Part shown: positions 61,925-64,000 of the stretch, piece by piece | Numbering within the stretch: position 1 is the first letter of the stretch | Layout: every line of letters starts with the position of its first letter | From: Clostridium beijerinckii | GTDB taxonomy: Bacteria > Bacillota > Clostridia > Clostridiales > Clostridiaceae | Direction of reading: 5' to 3' | Length of the DNA stretch: 64,000 bases | NCBI RefSeq assembly: GCF_018223745.1 | Contig: NZ_CP073653.1 | Coordinates: 1,293,001 to 1,357,000 of the forward strand | The notes under the pieces: model-generated | Databases searched by the model: none | Seen by the model: the letters and a program-made list of their open reading frames with translations, nothing else | What the model was told of the DNA's origin: nothing | Program-made: the position numbers and the translations under genes

Positions 61925-63532
61925 ATTTTTACTGGAAAATTTGATAGAAATAAGAGATTGATTCAGATTCTAGCTATGCTTATGACTGTAATTATTATGT
62001 TAACAGCGCGTTTAACAATATTGCAAATATATCCATCTGAAAGAGTTGTGAGTTCTTATCAAAATCACCAAGAAGAAAATATTAGCAATATGAATTATAT
62101 GATTTTAGACACTAATGGGAAAGATTTAATGAAGTATAACAAAAAATACGTACTTGTCATTGATACAAGACCATTCAGTTTAAATAACTATGAAGAAACA
62201 CTTGAGGATTTAATGGCGTTTAATTTCATAATGAAATCTGAAAATCCTGATTTTAGTTATTCAGATATAATGAAACAAAGTGGGAAATTATATTTTAACA
62301 TATCAGAGGATACATATAACAAAATTAATAATCTAAAAAATATTAAAGGAATATATACTTATATTTCTGATGAAGTAGATACTAAAAAAGCGTGGAGTGT
62401 CAGCAGTATGTTATCAAAAATATTAGATGAGGAACATGAAGCAGGAACTCTTGAAGGTGATATGTATGATTATCTAAAAGATAATGAAAAACCTAAAAGT
62501 GAATTTTATTTAGATAATAAAGCTGTTTATGCGAAACAATCAGTAAGTATAAGTGATGATAATAAAAATTTAAAATTAACTCTTGATAGTGATATTGAAA
62601 ATAAAATAAGAGATATTTTGGATAAAGAGGAATATTCATATTTAAGCAATGTAGGGGTTACTATAATGGAAAGTGATACAGGTAAAATTAGGGCAATGGT
62701 TCAAAAGGATGAAAGCGCTGCTAATGTGAATTTAGGTATACAGCAGATTGGATATGAACCTGGATCTATTTACAAAGTAATAACACTCGGAGCAGCTTTA
62801 GATATGGGGCTTATAAATATAAATGATACTTTTGTTGGAGCAGGTAAGATAGATAGAAAAGTATATGGTAAATTATCAGTTGAGCAGGCTTTTGAAAAGT
62901 CTTCTAATGATGTGTTTGCTGATATAGGAGCAAAAGTTGGCTATGATAAATTAATGGATTACTCACAGAAATTAGGATTATACGATAGAGTACTAAATTT
63001 AAATAGTGGAATCGTAAAAGAGGCACAAGGGGTGAAACCAGAAGAGGAGTCCGGAATAAACAATATATCTATAGGACAATGCATGAATGTAACTCCAATT
63101 CAAATGCTGGGAGCTATAAATTCTATAACTAATAATGGGGTTTATGAAAAACCATACTTAGTCGAAGGTATTTTGGATAAAGATGATAATTTAATAAAAG
63201 AGTTTAAAACTGATAAAAAGAGAGTATTTAGTGAAACAACAGCAAAAATAGTTAAGAATGAAATGAGGCAGGTTGTTTTGAAAGGAACAGGAATAAAAGC
63301 ATATGAATCAGACCTTGATATAGGTGGTAAAACTGGTTCGGCGACAGGTAGTGAAGGTAAAACCCATGGATGGTTTGCTGGATATTTTAGTGCAGGAGGA
63401 AAAAACTATACTATGGTAGTATTTACTCCAGACATACAGATGGATAAGGATGCTAATAATGAAGATCTTGGTGGTGGCGATACTGCAGCACCAATATTTA
63501 AAGATATAGTTAAAACTTTAAATGCGAAGTAG
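61925..63532 (+). CDS. Penicillin-binding transpeptidase, likely with ATT start
   Basis: After a membrane helix (LIQILAMLMTVIIMLTARLT) comes a dimer-type region and a transpeptidase domain with the three catalytic motifs: PGSIYKV (SxxK), KSSNDVF (SxN) and GGKTGSATG (KTG). It cross-links peptidoglycan; the gene lies beside sigK, so a sporulation role is possible. No ATG, GTG or TTG is well placed: GGGAGG at 61911-61916 is followed 8 nt later by ATT 61925, giving MFTGKFDRNKR. GTG 61916 overlaps the ribosome site; TTG within the helix would cut into it. Confidence 0.85.
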   Translation: MFTGKFDRNKRLIQILAMLMTVIIMLTARLTILQIYPSERVVSSYQNHQEENISNMNYMILDTNGKDLMKYNKKYVLVIDTRPFSLNNYEETLEDLMAFNFIMKSENPDFSYSDIMKQSGKLYFNISEDTYNKINNLKNIKGIYTYISDEVDTKKAWSVSSMLSKILDEEHEAGTLEGDMYDYLKDNEKPKSEFYLDNKAVYAKQSVSISDDNKNLKLTLDSDIENKIRDILDKEEYSYLSNVGVTIMESDTGKIRAMVQKDESAANVNLGIQQIGYEPGSIYKVITLGAALDMGLININDTFVGAGKIDRKVYGKLSVEQAFEKSSNDVFADIGAKVGYDKLMDYSQKLGLYDRVLNLNSGIVKEAQGVKPEEESGINNISIGQCMNVTPIQMLGAINSITNNGVYEKPYLVEGILDKDDNLIKEFKTDKKRVFSETTAKIVKNEMRQVVLKGTGIKAYESDLDIGGKTGSATGSEGKTHGWFAGYFSAGGKNYTMVVFTPDIQMDKDANNEDLGGGDTAAPIFKDIVKTLNAK

Positions 63533-63841
63533 TGAAATTTAATCACTGCTATATTATATACAGTGAGATAATAAATTTACATTTAGAATTCTAGTGAACT
63601 AAGTGGTAAATTAAGCTTGTGATATAGAAATTTAATTGCAATATAAGTGTTCTGAAAAAATTAATTAATAAGAACATATATTGGAATATCGGTCGCTACA
63701 AACCAAATAACTTTATTAAGAGTGAATTATATCATTTAGAACCTATATAGTAAAATATAAATATAAAAAATAAAAATGTATAAGCAACTTTTTTGGTACT
63801 CCAACATATTATAATATCAAGCACTGCTATGGAGGAAAAAG

Positions 63842-64000
63842 GTGTTTATATTAAATAGCTTTATAGACCTAATATTAAATTCACTATTCTTAACTGGATA
63901 TGTGACAAACAATAATACATTTCCACTACCTTTAGATGAAACAGAAGAACAAATGTATTTGAAAAAATTTAAAGAAGGAGATAAAAATGCCAAAAGTATT
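63842..64000 (+). CDS. sigK: RNA polymerase sporulation sigma factor SigK (5' part)
   Basis: The frame starts at GTG 63842 after GGAGGAAAA and reads FILNSFIDLILNSLFLTGYV, then TNNNTFPLPLDETEEQMYLK, the pro-sequence and start of sigma-K. It continues past the window end. The hydrophobic N-terminal stretch is the membrane-associated pro-peptide that is cleaved for activation. Sigma-K drives late mother-cell sporulation genes. Whether a skin element interrupts the gene cannot be seen here. The 63533-63841 gap before it has no clear feature. Confidence 0.88.
   Translation, partial: MFILNSFIDLILNSLFLTGYVTNNNTFPLPLDETEEQMYLKKFKEGDKNAKSI

Overview
The window is AT-rich Firmicute DNA that looks like Clostridium sensu stricto (solventogenic, C. 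beijerinckii-like; this is inferred from gene families, not from a database search). The evidence is strong AGGAGG-type ribosome sites with GTG and TTG starts, choline/cell-wall-binding repeat proteins, an alanine T-box, an isc-mnmA-alaS-ireB-ruvX-fur-rnj-typA-mltG-trmR-trhP backbone, and a sporulation sigma-K gene entering the right edge.

Left accessory region (1-7.3 kb): a galU pseudogene is followed by a string of short gene cassettes (DUF4160+DUF2442 twice, Fic, Uma2, three Rpn nucleases). Most are separated by the same intergenic unit: an imperfect palindrome just after a stop codon, a TGCACTAA/TTAGTGCA terminator hairpin, and a promoter with a fixed 17-nt spacer. The same hairpin/promoter recurs at 13.4, 16.2, 21.2, 22.9 and 31.7 kb, mostly before further Rpn, Uma2 or nucleotidyltransferase genes. 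Rpn genes of one subfamily (3282, 4531, 14486) contain a near-perfect internal Shine-Dalgarno and an in-frame ATG that would give a 66-70 residue C-terminal protein, as reported for intragenic RpnS antitoxins in E. coli.

Phage-like and sigma-factor block (7.5-13.3 kb): a leftward sigma-factor/YvrJ/DUF1659/DUF2922 operon, a divergent pair of XRE repressors, a YqaJ-like protein that has lost its catalytic E-x-K, a phage replisome organizer and a GH25 endolysin.

Surface and signalling region (17-40.5 kb): three secreted cell-wall-binding-repeat proteins, a galactose-binding-like protein, an Asn-rich RHH-like protein with upstream repeats, a GAF-GGDEF protein, a Dlt-like acylation operon (MBOAT, SGNH, adenylation enzyme, carrier protein) split by a repeat element, VanZ, an intact galU and a MacB-type ABC transporter.

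Core region (41-64 kb): a possible 6S-type RNA, rarA, iscR-iscS-iscU-mnmA, a PRC-barrel/PerM pair, the T-box alaS, ireB, ruvX, DUF1292, a Fur-family gene, rnj, typA, mltG, trmR, trhP, a PBP-type transpeptidase and sigK. Two dispersed repeat families run through the intergenic spaces: an approximately 80-160 bp element containing AATTGTGAATTG-like 10-mers, and a MITE-like element with inverted ends, one copy of which is 721 bp long.
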